From NCBI RefSeq assembly GCF_947039605.1, contig NZ_CAMQZG010000009.1, forward strand, positions 19,841 to 83,840: a stretch of DNA of 64,000 nt, given 5' to 3'. The DNA is from an uncultured Clostridium sp. GTDB lineage: Bacteria > Bacillota > Clostridia > Clostridiales > Clostridiaceae. Numbering within the stretch: position 1 is the first letter of the stretch; every line of letters starts with the position of its first letter. Under the pieces are notes generated by a model, which was not told the DNA's origin, searched no databases, and worked only from the letters and a program-made list of their open reading frames with translations. This document shows, piece after piece, positions 19,279 through 27,026 of the stretch. A program made the position numbers and the translations under genes.

Positions 19279-21498
19279 TTATTCTATCATAAATTTAATA
19301 GTTTCACCTTGACTTACAGTTTCTCCCCCCTCTATACTCTGTCTTATTACTTTTCCACTAGTTTTATCAAATTTTGCATCAAGTCCAATCTTCTTAAATA
19401 TATCTCTAACCATCTGAGTAGTATACCCTAACATATCTGGAACTATAGTTTTATTTTCTTTGCTACTCCCCTTTGTTAATTCAATACTTATTGTTGAATC
19501 TTTTTTCACAAGACTTCCTGGAAGAACATCAGTTTCTTTTACATTATCTCCCTCTCCGGTAAATCTTACTTTCAAATCTTCATCTTCTATCATTTTTTGA
19601 CCTTGTGCTTTATTTATTCCTCTTACCTCTGGCATTATAACTGAAGAACTCATATTTGTTTCAAAATTTAATTCATCTATAGACTTATAACCATTAATGG
19701 CTTCTAAAATCTCTTTAATTACCGGTCCTGCCATCATCCCTCCAGATGCTGATGCACTTTTAGGATTTTCTATTGTTACAAGAATACTTACCTTTGGATT
19801 ATTAGCTGGTGCCATAGCTATAAATGATGCTATTCTACCCTGTCCATATCCACCTGTGCTTGCAACCATTTCTGCTGTACCAGTTTTTCCACCAATTCTA
19901 AAGCCCTCTATATAAGCACTACGTCCGGTTCCATTTTCAACAACACTTTCTAATATAGTTTTTAATGTATCTGATGTTTCCTTACTAATAACAGGTTTTT
20001 TTTCAATCTTATAACTATCATTTATGACTACAGCCCCATCTTTTGTAGTACTTGCAATATCTTTCATTAAATGTGGAGTCATTAAATATCCCCCATTAAT
20101 AGTAGCATTAAACCCTGTTAAAAGTTGAACCATACTGACTGCATTAGTTTGTCCAAAAGAAATCGTTGCAAGGTCTGAATCACTCATAGTTTCTGGTGTT
20201 TTAATGATACCAACACTTTCTCCTGTTATATCAATTCCTGTCTCACTTCCAAATCCAAAAGCTTTAATATATTCATAAAGCTTTTCTTTTCCAAGTTTTT
20301 TACCAAGGTCCATAAGACCTACATTACATGAATTTTCTATTATTTGTATAAATGTCTGCGGTCCATGGCCTGTTCTATTCCAACAATGAATTCTTCGTCC
20401 ATCAATTAGATAATATCCATTGCAATAATAAGTTTCACCTTTATTTGCAAGTCCTTCTTCAATAGCTGCTGCTGCTGTTATTATTTTAAAAGTTGAACCT
20501 GGTTCATATAAATCTGAAACCACTTTATTTCTCCACATTTTTTGTACTTGTTCAGATTCATTTTTCCCTGCAAATTTTTCAAATCCTTCATGTGGTTTAT
20601 TAGGATTATAATCAGGATTTGTAGCAAGTGCTAAAATCTCATTATTATTAGGGTCCATAACTAATACACTTACAGACTCTGCTTTATTATCAATTAAAGC
20701 TTTCTCCGCCGCTTTCTCAGCTATATACTGAACTTTTTCATCAATAGTTAAAACTATGTCTTTTCCATTGATAGGCGGTGTAAATGTTGCTGTTTCAAGT
20801 GGCAACTCACTTTTATCATACCCATCAAGTTCTGCAATTCTAACTCCTGGAATTCCTGATAAAATAGTATCATAATATAATTCTATTCCATTAAGACCTT
20901 GTCCATCTTGATTTACATTTCCTAAAATATAAGAAGAAAATTCATCATTTGGATAATATCTTTTTGTATCTGAACTTATTAAAAATCCAAAATACTTTAA
21001 ATTTTTTATAGCATCTGCTTGTTCTTTTGTAATTCTTCTTGCAAAAATAGCACTACTTGCTAATTTTCCTGAATCAAGCTTTAAATTAATTTTATCCCGT
21101 ATACTTTTTTCATTAGCTTTCAAAATCGCACTTAGTTCTTTTGCTAAAATACCCTCTTGAACTTTTATATCCACATCATTTTTTTCAGCTTTGCTTTCAA
21201 TAGTTTGTCTAAGACTTATAAGATCTGCATCAAGTCTATAAACATCACCACTAACAGCTAATTGCTTTCCATTTCTATCTAAAAGACGCCCTCTTTTAGC
21301 ATCAATTTGTATTTCATTTACTATCTGTTCATCAGCAAGCTTTTTATACTCCGCTCCCTTAAATACTACTCTGTAAACTAAAAAAATTGTAACGTATAAA
21401 AAACCAAGTCCAAGTATAATAAGCATTACCATTGTTCTCTCTTTCATACTAATTCTTAATTCTTTAGTCATTTTAGGTTTCTGTCTCTTCTTCAACAC
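19279..21498 (-). CDS. Class B penicillin-binding protein with two PASTA domains, FtsI/PbpB-like
   Basis: The 739-residue protein has a cytoplasmic basic tail, a membrane segment (about 23-43), a dimerisation domain and a transpeptidase domain with STFK (catalytic Ser335, Lys338), SCN (390-392) and KTG (538-540). Two PASTA repeats follow (about 620-739). Its place directly after ftsL suggests the vegetative septal transpeptidase (FtsI/PbpB). The next gene is a close paralogue, so the roles could be swapped. The start is a GTG (21498) or the adjacent TTG (21495), with GGGGG as ribosome binding site. Confidence 0.85.
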   Translation of the reverse strand: MLKKRQKPKMTKELRISMKERTMVMLIILGLGFLYVTIFLVYRVVFKGAEYKKLADEQIVNEIQIDAKRGRLLDRNGKQLAVSGDVYRLDADLISLRQTIESKAEKNDVDIKVQEGILAKELSAILKANEKSIRDKINLKLDSGKLASSAIFARRITKEQADAIKNLKYFGFLISSDTKRYYPNDEFSSYILGNVNQDGQGLNGIELYYDTILSGIPGVRIAELDGYDKSELPLETATFTPPINGKDIVLTIDEKVQYIAEKAAEKALIDNKAESVSVLVMDPNNNEILALATNPDYNPNKPHEGFEKFAGKNESEQVQKMWRNKVVSDLYEPGSTFKIITAAAAIEEGLANKGETYYCNGYYLIDGRRIHCWNRTGHGPQTFIQIIENSCNVGLMDLGKKLGKEKLYEYIKAFGFGSETGIDITGESVGIIKTPETMSDSDLATISFGQTNAVSMVQLLTGFNATINGGYLMTPHLMKDIASTTKDGAVVINDSYKIEKKPVISKETSDTLKTILESVVENGTGRSAYIEGFRIGGKTGTAEMVASTGGYGQGRIASFIAMAPANNPKVSILVTIENPKSASASGGMMAGPVIKEILEAINGYKSIDELNFETNMSSSVIMPEVRGINKAQGQKMIEDEDLKVRFTGEGDNVKETDVLPGSLVKKDSTISIELTKGSSKENKTIVPDMLGYTTQMVRDIFKKIGLDAKFDKTSGKVIRQSIEGGETVSQGETIKFMIE

Positions 21499-21533
21499 TA
21501 ATTACCCCCATAAAAATCTACTTTTATAAACTT

Positions 21534-21566
21534 TAAGGATGTACTTATATAAAAAGTACATCCTTA
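21534..21566 (-). terminator. Hairpin between ftsL and the first PBP gene
   Basis: A 13-bp stem (21534-21546 with 21554-21566; core AAGGATGTAC) with a 7-base loop lies between ftsL and the PBP gene. There is no T run on the minus strand, so it is a poor terminator and may instead be a processing or stability element. It shares its core with the hairpin at 19204-19230. Confidence 0.45.
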
Positions 21567-21582
21567 TAAACTTACTATTATG

Positions 21583-21984
21583 TTAAGGAACTATATTTAC
21601 TACGTCTTCTTTCTTTGGATAAATCATATTTAATTCATCAGCTGCTATCTTTTCTATTTTCTCTAAAGATAACCCTTCTGATATTTTTATATTTAAATCC
21701 TCATTACCTTCTGATAAAACTTTTATTTGACCATTAACATCTTTAATATCAGACTGTAATCCAAATATCATATTATATCTTAAAAGAACTATAACTCCTA
21801 GTAATAATACCCCTACTGTACAAGAAGTTATTCTTTTAACCATTTGATAATTTGCTCTTTTTTCTCTTTCATTTTGACGCCTAAAATATCTTTCCTCTGA
21901 TTTTCTTCTTTCGTGTTGTGATTGTTTTTTCTTTGGTTCAAGTGTTTTTCTTTGTATATCATTTCGTAAATTCTCTATACCCAT
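21583..21984 (-). CDS. ftsL: FtsL-like septum protein
   Basis: The 133-residue protein has a very basic N-terminal tail (about 1-48, many Lys/Arg/Glu), one membrane segment (about 53-70) and a short extracellular leucine-zipper-like coiled coil (about 72-110) with LEKIEKIAADELNMIYP, as in FtsL/DivIC family proteins. FtsL forms a complex with DivIB and DivIC that activates FtsW-FtsI. Its place between rsmH and the class B PBP is the canonical one. The primary sequence is poorly conserved, so identification relies on topology plus context. Confidence 0.82.
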   Translation of the reverse strand: MGIENLRNDIQRKTLEPKKKQSQHERRKSEERYFRRQNEREKRANYQMVKRITSCTVGVLLLGVIVLLRYNMIFGLQSDIKDVNGQIKVLSEGNEDLNIKISEGLSLEKIEKIAADELNMIYPKKEDVVNIVP

Positions 21985-22023
21985 TCACTTAACCACCTTA
22001 TTTTTGTAACGTATTCTATTATA

Positions 22024-22956
22024 TTATAATTTTTCTAAAACTCTTAACTTAGCACTTCTGCTTCTTGGATTATATTCAAGTTCTTCTTCTGATGCATCTA
22101 TTGGCTTCTTTGTTAATATCTTAACTTCTGGATCACTATTACATACACATATTGGGAAGCCACTTGGACAACTACATGGATTTGTTAAATCTATATATGT
22201 CTTTTTAACTATTCTATCTTCTAATGAGTGGAATGTTATTATTGCCATTCTTCCACCTTTATTAAGTTTGCTTACTCCATCTCTGATTGTATTTGCTATT
22301 ATAGCAAGCTCTCTGTTTACTTCTATTCTTATTGCTTGGAATGTTCTTTTTGCTGGGTGTGGTCCCTCTCTTCTAGCTTTTGCTGGTATAGCTGATTTTA
22401 TAATTTCAACAAGTTCAAATGTTGTTTCTATAGACTTCTCTTCTCTTGCACTAACTATAAACTGTGCTATTCTCTTTGCAAATTTTTCTTCCCCATACTC
22501 TCTTATAATTCTATATAATTGGTCTGTTGTATATCCATTTATAATTTCATGTGCACTAAATGCTTCTTCTCTGTTCATTCTCATGTCTAAAGGTGCATCT
22601 TTCATGTAACTAAATCCTCTATCAGCTGTATCAAGTTGATATGATGATACTCCAAGGTCTATTAATATTCCATCAACACCCTCTATATCAAGCTCATCTA
22701 ATACTGATTTTATACTTTCAAAGTTACTATGTACTAAAGTTGCATTATTAAAATCTTTTAATTTTTCTCCTGCTGCCTTTAGTGCATCCTTATCTTGGTC
22801 TATTCCAATAAGTCTACCTTCACTACCTAAATGCTCTAAAATAACTGATGAATGACCTGCACCACCTAGAGTACAGTCAACATAAATTCCATCTTTTTTT
22901 ATATTTAATCCTTCTATACACTCGTTTAAAAGAACTGATATATGCTTAAATTCCAT
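22024..22956 (-). CDS. rsmH: RsmH, 16S rRNA m4C1402 methyltransferase
   Basis: From the ATG at 22956 (Shine-Dalgarno AAGGAG) the product is about 310 residues and begins [17 protein letters not shown], as in RsmH (MraW). SAM-binding motifs are [23 protein letters not shown] and [14 protein letters not shown]; the C-terminal motif [14 protein letters not shown] is typical. It N4-methylates C1402 of 16S rRNA. A longer frame from 22983 lacks a ribosome binding site. It is the first gene of the dcw run; mraZ, which usually precedes it, is absent. Confidence 0.95.
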   Translation of the reverse strand: MEFKHISVLLNECIEGLNIKKDGIYVDCTLGGAGHSSVILEHLGSEGRLIGIDQDKDALKAAGEKLKDFNNATLVHSNFESIKSVLDELDIEGVDGILIDLGVSSYQLDTADRGFSYMKDAPLDMRMNREEAFSAHEIINGYTTDQLYRIIREYGEEKFAKRIAQFIVSAREEKSIETTFELVEIIKSAIPAKARREGPHPAKRTFQAIRIEVNRELAIIANTIRDGVSKLNKGGRMAIITFHSLEDRIVKKTYIDLTNPCSCPSGFPICVCNSDPEVKILTKKPIDASEEELEYNPRSRSAKLRVLEKL

Positions 22957-23375
22957 TTTGTTCTCCTTATATTCCAAATCCATTATTTTTCTATATTTGT
23001 TAGAAAACCAATGTTTTTATCATTATATTCTTCCTGTTTGTTTAAATGATATATGTTAAGGTATCTATCAAATTTTACATTACTTAAAACTCATTTCCTG
23101 AGAGTTTTTTAAACTTAAATAGGTATAATTAAAATTATTATTATACTCACCTAAAAACATATTCTTTATCTTTATCTCATATACTAATAACTTATACAAA
23201 TATAAATTATCCTTATATATATAATTTACACTATATACCTACAAGATTGCAACAACTTTTCACCACTTTTTATTAGATTTCATTTAATAAATATTAATTC
23301 TATTATATAAATAGTTAATCAATTCACCTTTTTTTATACAATATCATATAATATACTACAACATTTAATTATTTT
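22957..23375. other. AT-rich intergenic stretch upstream of rsmH
   Basis: About 420 very AT-rich bases without a credible gene. It must hold the promoter of the rsmH-led operon on the minus strand, but several near-matches compete and I do not single one out. No mraZ remnant or known riboswitch pattern was seen. Confidence 0.6.
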
Positions 23376-23404
23376 TTGACATTCTCCATCAATTATTATA
23401 GAAT
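23376..23404 (+). promoter_or_regulatory. Sigma-A-type promoter of the tRNA-Sec gene
   Basis: TTGACA (23376-23381) and TAGAAT (23399-23404) are spaced by exactly 17 bases. The expected start of transcription is a few bases before the mature tRNA 5' end at 23418. Confidence 0.8.
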
Positions 23405-23417
23405 AAAGTAGATATAT

Positions 23418-23514
23418 GGGAGTAGATAGGGGCTGGTGTCTCTACGGGTCTTCAAAACCTAGTTGTGGTACTAATACTATCATTGGTGAGTTCGATTCTC
23501 ACATATTCCCGCCA
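23418..23514 (+). tRNA. selC: tRNA-Sec (anticodon UCA), selenocysteine tRNA
   Basis: The 97-base gene ends in an encoded GCCA. It has the loop CTTCAAA with anticodon TCA (23452-23454), an enlarged D stem (TAGGGGC with GTCTCTA), a long variable arm (about 23462-23484) and a T arm GTGAG-TTCGATT-CTCAC. The acceptor stem pairs GGGAGTA with TATTCCC, with one G-U pair, and an eighth position is a G-A mismatch. These features fit bacterial tRNA-Sec (8+5 architecture) and exclude a suppressor of ordinary type. It reads UGA as selenocysteine with SelA/SelB/SelD, none of which are in this window. It has its own promoter and terminator. Confidence 0.93.
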
Positions 23515-23517
23515 ATA

Positions 23518-23562
23518 AAAAAGGTATTGATTTAAGTTTTTCTTAAAACAATACCTTTTTTT
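23518..23562 (+). terminator. Terminator of the tRNA-Sec gene (bidirectional)
   Basis: A 12-bp stem (23518-23529 with 23549-23560; AAAAAGGTATTG/CAATACCTTTTT) ends in a T run. The A run on the other side lets it also stop the converging membrane-protein gene. Confidence 0.85.
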
Positions 23563-23571
23563 CTACAAATT

Positions 23572-23952
23572 TTAATATTTCCTCTCGTAATACCTAGATG
23601 ACAAACTCATAAAAATTCCATTCAATAAAATAATTGTCGTAATTAAATTTCCTACTCGATAAAATCCCTTTAAATACAACAATATAGCTATTCCTATTTG
23701 AATAAAAATTATTATATTGTTAGTTGCCATATGAGTCTTGCTTCTTATCATTGTGTTTCTCTCATCATTTATTTCTAAACGCTCTTCTTCACTTGTATTA
23801 TTCATAAAAACTAATCCAATAATAAATGCTATCATAGTACACCCTAATGTTAAAACTTTATTTTCTGTCATAAAATATAATAAAATTCCTAATCCCTGCA
23901 TTATAGCTACTACTATTAATAAAATTACTTTTTTGACCATACTTTCACCCAT
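23572..23952 (-). CDS. Small membrane protein paired with an XRE regulator
   Basis: From the ATG at 23952 the product is about 126 residues with four hydrophobic segments. A short charged stretch in the middle (NNTSEEERLEINDERNTMIRSKT) resembles the 'DER' motif of small DUF2178-like membrane proteins found next to HTH regulators. The longer frame (from 23988) overlaps the regulator gene; GAGGGGGAG seven bases before 23952 marks the real start. The Shine-Dalgarno lies in the last codons of the regulator gene, so expression is coupled. Function unknown. Confidence 0.75.
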   Translation of the reverse strand: MGESMVKKVILLIVVAIMQGLGILLYFMTENKVLTLGCTMIAFIIGLVFMNNTSEEERLEINDERNTMIRSKTHMATNNIIIFIQIGIAILLYLKGFYRVGNLITTIILLNGIFMSLSSRYYERKY

Positions 23953-23956
23953 TTGA

Positions 23957-24154
23957 TTACTCCCCCTCATAAATAAATATTTCTTCAATTTTTAAATTAA
24001 AATATTTTGCTATTTTAAAAGCTAAAATTATTGAAGGATTATACCTTCCATTTTCTAAAGAGCTTATTGTTTGTCTTGAAACTTTCAGCTCTTTTGCTAA
24101 ACTCTCCTGATTTATTCCTCTTTCTATCCTTATACTTTCTAAATTATTTTTCAT
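23957..24154 (-). CDS. XRE-family HTH transcriptional regulator (YozG/Cro-like)
   Basis: The 65-residue protein is a bare helix-turn-helix domain: NLESIRIERGINQESLAKELKVSRQTISSLENGRYNPSIILAFKIAKYFNL, with the recognition helix SRQTISSLENGR. Such minimal regulators usually control their own operon with a membrane partner, here the next gene. The promoter region carries two copies of an AAGTTA(A/G)CTTTA element. The Shine-Dalgarno AAGGAAG is well placed. Confidence 0.9.
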   Translation of the reverse strand: MKNNLESIRIERGINQESLAKELKVSRQTISSLENGRYNPSIILAFKIAKYFNLKIEEIFIYEGE

Positions 24155-24173
24155 ATTTTCTTCCTTTCCATAT

Positions 24174-24235
24174 GTAAAGTTAGCTTTACACCTAAATTAT
24201 ACTATTATATTCATCGGTATAGCAAGTTAACTTTA
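24174..24235 (-). promoter_or_regulatory. Promoter with two candidate operators for the XRE gene
   Basis: On the minus strand TTGCTA (24220-24225) and TATAAT (24196-24201) are spaced by 18 bases. A near-palindrome GTAAAGTTAGCTTTAC (24174-24189, plus strand) lies downstream of the -10, and the palindrome AAGTTAACTT (24224-24233) overlaps the -35. The shared AAGTTA(A/G)CTTTA core suggests binding by the XRE protein, that is, autorepression. Confidence 0.6.
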
Positions 24236-24243
24236 TAAGTAAT

Positions 24244-24280
24244 AAAAAAATAGAACCTATGGAAATTCCATAAGCTCTAT
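24244..24280 (-). terminator. Terminator of ychF
   Basis: An imperfect 14-15-bp stem (24250-24280) is followed on the minus strand by TTTTTT. Confidence 0.8.
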
Positions 24281-24288
24281 CTTTTATA

Positions 24289-25386
24289 TTATACGTTAAA
24301 TCTGAATTGAACAACGTCTCCATCTTTCATAACGTACTCTTTACCTTCTAATCTATAAAGACCTTTATCTTTAGCTGCTGGCTCTGAACCACATTCAACT
24401 AAATCATTGTACCCTACTACTTCAGCTCTAATAAATCCTCTTTCAATATCTGAGTGGATTTTACTAGCTGCTGCTGGTGCTTTTGTTCCTTCTTTAATTG
24501 TCCAAGCTCTAACTTCTTGAACTCCTGCTGTAAGGTAACTGATTAATCCAAGAAGTCTATAACTTTCTTGTATTAACTTATCAAGCCCTGATTCATTCAA
24601 GCCATACTCTTCTAGCATTTCAGCTTTTTCTTCATCATCAAGTCCTGATAATTCTTCTTCAAGTTTAGCTGATACAACTGTTGTACCTGCTGCTTCATTT
24701 GTTGCAAACTCTTTAACTTTAAGAACCATATCATTTTCAAGGTTCCCTTCCATCATATCTTCTTCTGATATATTACAAGCATAAAGAACTGGCTTTGATG
24801 TTATAAGGAATAGACCTTTCATAAGCATTTCTTCTTCTTCATCCATATCTAAAGTTCTTGCTGGTTTATTAAGTTCAAGATGATCTTTAACTCTTTGCAT
24901 TAATGCTTGCTCTGCTTTAGCATTCTTATCTCCAGATCTTACTGCTTTAGTACCTTTTTCAAGTCTTTTTTCAATAACATCAAGGTCCGCAAATATAAGC
25001 TCTAAACTTATTGTTTCAATATCTCTTATAGGGTCAACTGAACCTTCTACGTGTATAACATTTTCATCTTCAAAACATCTAACAACGTGAACTATTGATT
25101 CAACTTCTCTTATATGTGATAAGAATTTGTTTCCAAGTCCTTCACCTTTACTAGCCCCTTTAACAAGACCTGCAATATCATAAAATTCTATTGCTGTATA
25201 AATTTTTCTTTTTGTTCCATACATTTTCTCTAAAACATCTAATCTTTTATCTGGGACACTAACAACTCCAATATTTGGTTCGATAGTACAGAATGGATAA
25301 TTTGCTGATTCTGCTCCAGCCTTTGTTATAGCATTAAATAATGTACTTTTTCCTACATTTGGTAGGCCAACTATTCCTAATCTCAT
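24289..25386 (-). CDS. ychF: YchF, OLA1-type translation-associated ATPase
   Basis: The 365-residue P-loop protein has GLPNVGKS (6-13), DIAGLVKGASKGEGLG (switch region), NISE in place of the canonical G4 NKxD (which explains ATP preference in this family), a coiled-coil insertion and a C-terminal TGS domain (RAWTIKEGTKAPAAASKIHSDIERGFIRAEVV). YchF binds the 70S ribosome and affects stress responses. It has a good AAAGGA site and its own terminator, and is apparently monocistronic. Confidence 0.96.
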   Translation of the reverse strand: MRLGIVGLPNVGKSTLFNAITKAGAESANYPFCTIEPNIGVVSVPDKRLDVLEKMYGTKRKIYTAIEFYDIAGLVKGASKGEGLGNKFLSHIREVESIVHVVRCFEDENVIHVEGSVDPIRDIETISLELIFADLDVIEKRLEKGTKAVRSGDKNAKAEQALMQRVKDHLELNKPARTLDMDEEEEMLMKGLFLITSKPVLYACNISEEDMMEGNLENDMVLKVKEFATNEAAGTTVVSAKLEEELSGLDDEEKAEMLEEYGLNESGLDKLIQESYRLLGLISYLTAGVQEVRAWTIKEGTKAPAAASKIHSDIERGFIRAEVVGYNDLVECGSEPAAKDKGLYRLEGKEYVMKDGDVVQFRFNV

Positions 25387-25548
25387 CTATGTACATTCCT
25401 TTCATTTTTAACTTATTAATTTACCTATAAATTATACTCTAGCTTTTATTATATTTCAAGCTATGGATAATAATGTATTTATAGGCATTTACTTATATAT
25501 ATATAGTTAAGCATATATAGACATACTATATGTAACGAGGTGATATTT

Positions 25549-26340
25549 ATGTTTAATTTTTTGATGATGTTTTTTAGTATTATATTTTTAGCATCTCCCT
25601 TAAATATTTTTGCTAGTCCGACAACTGTAAATAATACTGAACTTAACTGGTATTATTCTTTTGATAAAAACTTAAATACTTTAACTTCCCCAAAAGAAGC
25701 ACCATTTCTTAATGATAATTTAGCACTTTTCAAAGGAAATGAAAATGAAAAAGTTTTATATCTTACTTTTGATGAAGGATACGAACAGGGATATACTAAT
25801 AAAATAATAGATATTCTAAATGATAATAAAGTTCCTGCTGCTTTTTTTGTTACAAAATATTATATGAGTAAAGAACCTGATATAGTAAAAAAAATGCACT
25901 CAACCGGTCATTTAGTATGTAATCATTCTAATAAACACAAATCTATGCCAACCCTTATTGGAAGTCCTGCATTTGAAAGTGAATTTAAAGATACAGAAAA
26001 AACTTTCAAAGAAATAACCGGTGAAAATATGCCAATATATTTTAGACCTCCAATGGGTAAATATAGTCATAAGTCTTTAGTTGAAACAAATAAACTTGGC
26101 TATATTTCAGTTTTTTGGACTTTTGCTTATAAAGACTGGCTTGTTGATAATCAACCTACACCTGATGTTGCCTTTAAAAAGATAACTTCAAATATCCATA
26201 ACGGGCAAATTCTTCTTTTACATGCTTGTTCTAAAACAAATACTGATATTTTAGATAGACTCTTAAAGCATTTAAAAGCAGAAGGTTACAGATTTGAATC
26301 CTTAGATTATTTATCTAAATCAACTAAAAGTAATACATAA
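25549..26340 (+). CDS. pdaA: PdaA-like polysaccharide deacetylase (delta-lactam biosynthesis)
   Basis: The roughly 263-residue protein has an N-terminal signal peptide and a CE4 NodB domain with YLTFDEGYEQGYT, AAFFVTKYYMSK, GHLVCNHSNKHKSM and RPPMGKYSHKSL. These match PdaA, which N-deacetylates MurNAc in spore cortex so that muramic delta-lactam can form. The first catalytic motif reads FDEGYE. A GTG at 25540 lies within the GAGGTGAT Shine-Dalgarno, so the ATG at 25549 is chosen. It is isolated between ychF and a bidirectional terminator. Confidence 0.9.
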   Translation: MFNFLMMFFSIIFLASPLNIFASPTTVNNTELNWYYSFDKNLNTLTSPKEAPFLNDNLALFKGNENEKVLYLTFDEGYEQGYTNKIIDILNDNKVPAAFFVTKYYMSKEPDIVKKMHSTGHLVCNHSNKHKSMPTLIGSPAFESEFKDTEKTFKEITGENMPIYFRPPMGKYSHKSLVETNKLGYISVFWTFAYKDWLVDNQPTPDVAFKKITSNIHNGQILLLHACSKTNTDILDRLLKHLKAEGYRFESLDYLSKSTKSNT

Positions 26341-26380
26341 AAAATTAGAGCCAACTTTTGATAGTGGCTCTAATTTTTTT
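26340..26380 (+). terminator. Bidirectional terminator between pdaA and the cyclodeaminase-like gene
   Basis: A 13-bp stem (26341-26353 with 26365-26377; ATTAGAGCCA core) has a T run on the plus side and A's on the other. It covers the stop codons of both converging genes. Confidence 0.85.
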
Positions 26381-27011
26381 AAAGGTATTTATTTATAACA
26401 TTCATAGATTCCATTTTCATTATGTTGTTATTTTCTTCTATAATTCTAAGTTTATTACCTACACTCTTTTGAATATCTGCATCTTTTATAAAGTTTAAAT
26501 TCACTTTAACATTTATGATTGATGATTCAATAGCTGCATGTAGCATAATTGCTGCTATAGCTGCATCTGATACTAAATTTTTATTTCCTTTTTCAGCTGC
26601 AAACATTATATTTTTATAAAAACTAAGACTTTCTTCAGCAAGACTTAAAGGTACTATCATACACTCTAAAGTCTTTTTTTCAATCTCATGTGTTCTTCTT
26701 TTTTTCTCTTCATCTGTTTCTTTTGGAAGTTTATATGTTCCCATTAATGCATTAAATGCATTTCCATCTTTTTTTGCGAACTTTAATGCTTCCATGTAAA
26801 AGCCTTTTGCCTCTTCTACATTTTCATTTAATAAAATCTTATCATCTTCTGATAATTCCTCATAAACTTTTTTCCCTACTGTAAGACTGTAAACCATAGA
26901 ACTTAATGCCCCTGCAAGCGAAGCAACTATTGCTGCCACTGCACCGCCTCCTGGCGCTGGTTTCTCTGATGCTAAATCAAGTATAAATTCCTCAATTTTT
27001 TGATTATTCAT
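26379..27011 (-). CDS. Cyclodeaminase/cyclohydrolase family protein (FchA-like)
   Basis: The 210-residue all-helical protein has PAPGGGAVAAIVASLAGALSSMV near its N-terminus, the signature of the formiminotransferase-cyclodeaminase family. In clostridia relatives act as methenyl-THF cyclohydrolase (FchA) or formimino-THF cyclodeaminase (FtcD C-domain). Which reaction applies cannot be read from sequence, and no other folate or histidine/purine catabolic gene is nearby. It starts 15 bases after the TPR gene with a strong AAGGAGG site, so the two are likely co-transcribed. Confidence 0.85.
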   Translation of the reverse strand: MNNQKIEEFILDLASEKPAPGGGAVAAIVASLAGALSSMVYSLTVGKKVYEELSEDDKILLNENVEEAKGFYMEALKFAKKDGNAFNALMGTYKLPKETDEEKKRRTHEIEKKTLECMIVPLSLAEESLSFYKNIMFAAEKGNKNLVSDAAIAAIMLHAAIESSIINVKVNLNFIKDADIQKSVGNKLRIIEENNNIMKMESMNVINKYL

Positions 27012-27026
27012 TTTGCATCCTCCTTC

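Noticed and set aside
17004..21498. The two tandem PBP genes as one frameshifted or artefactually duplicated gene
   Set aside because: Both are complete with all three catalytic motifs and differ throughout, so they are true paralogues.
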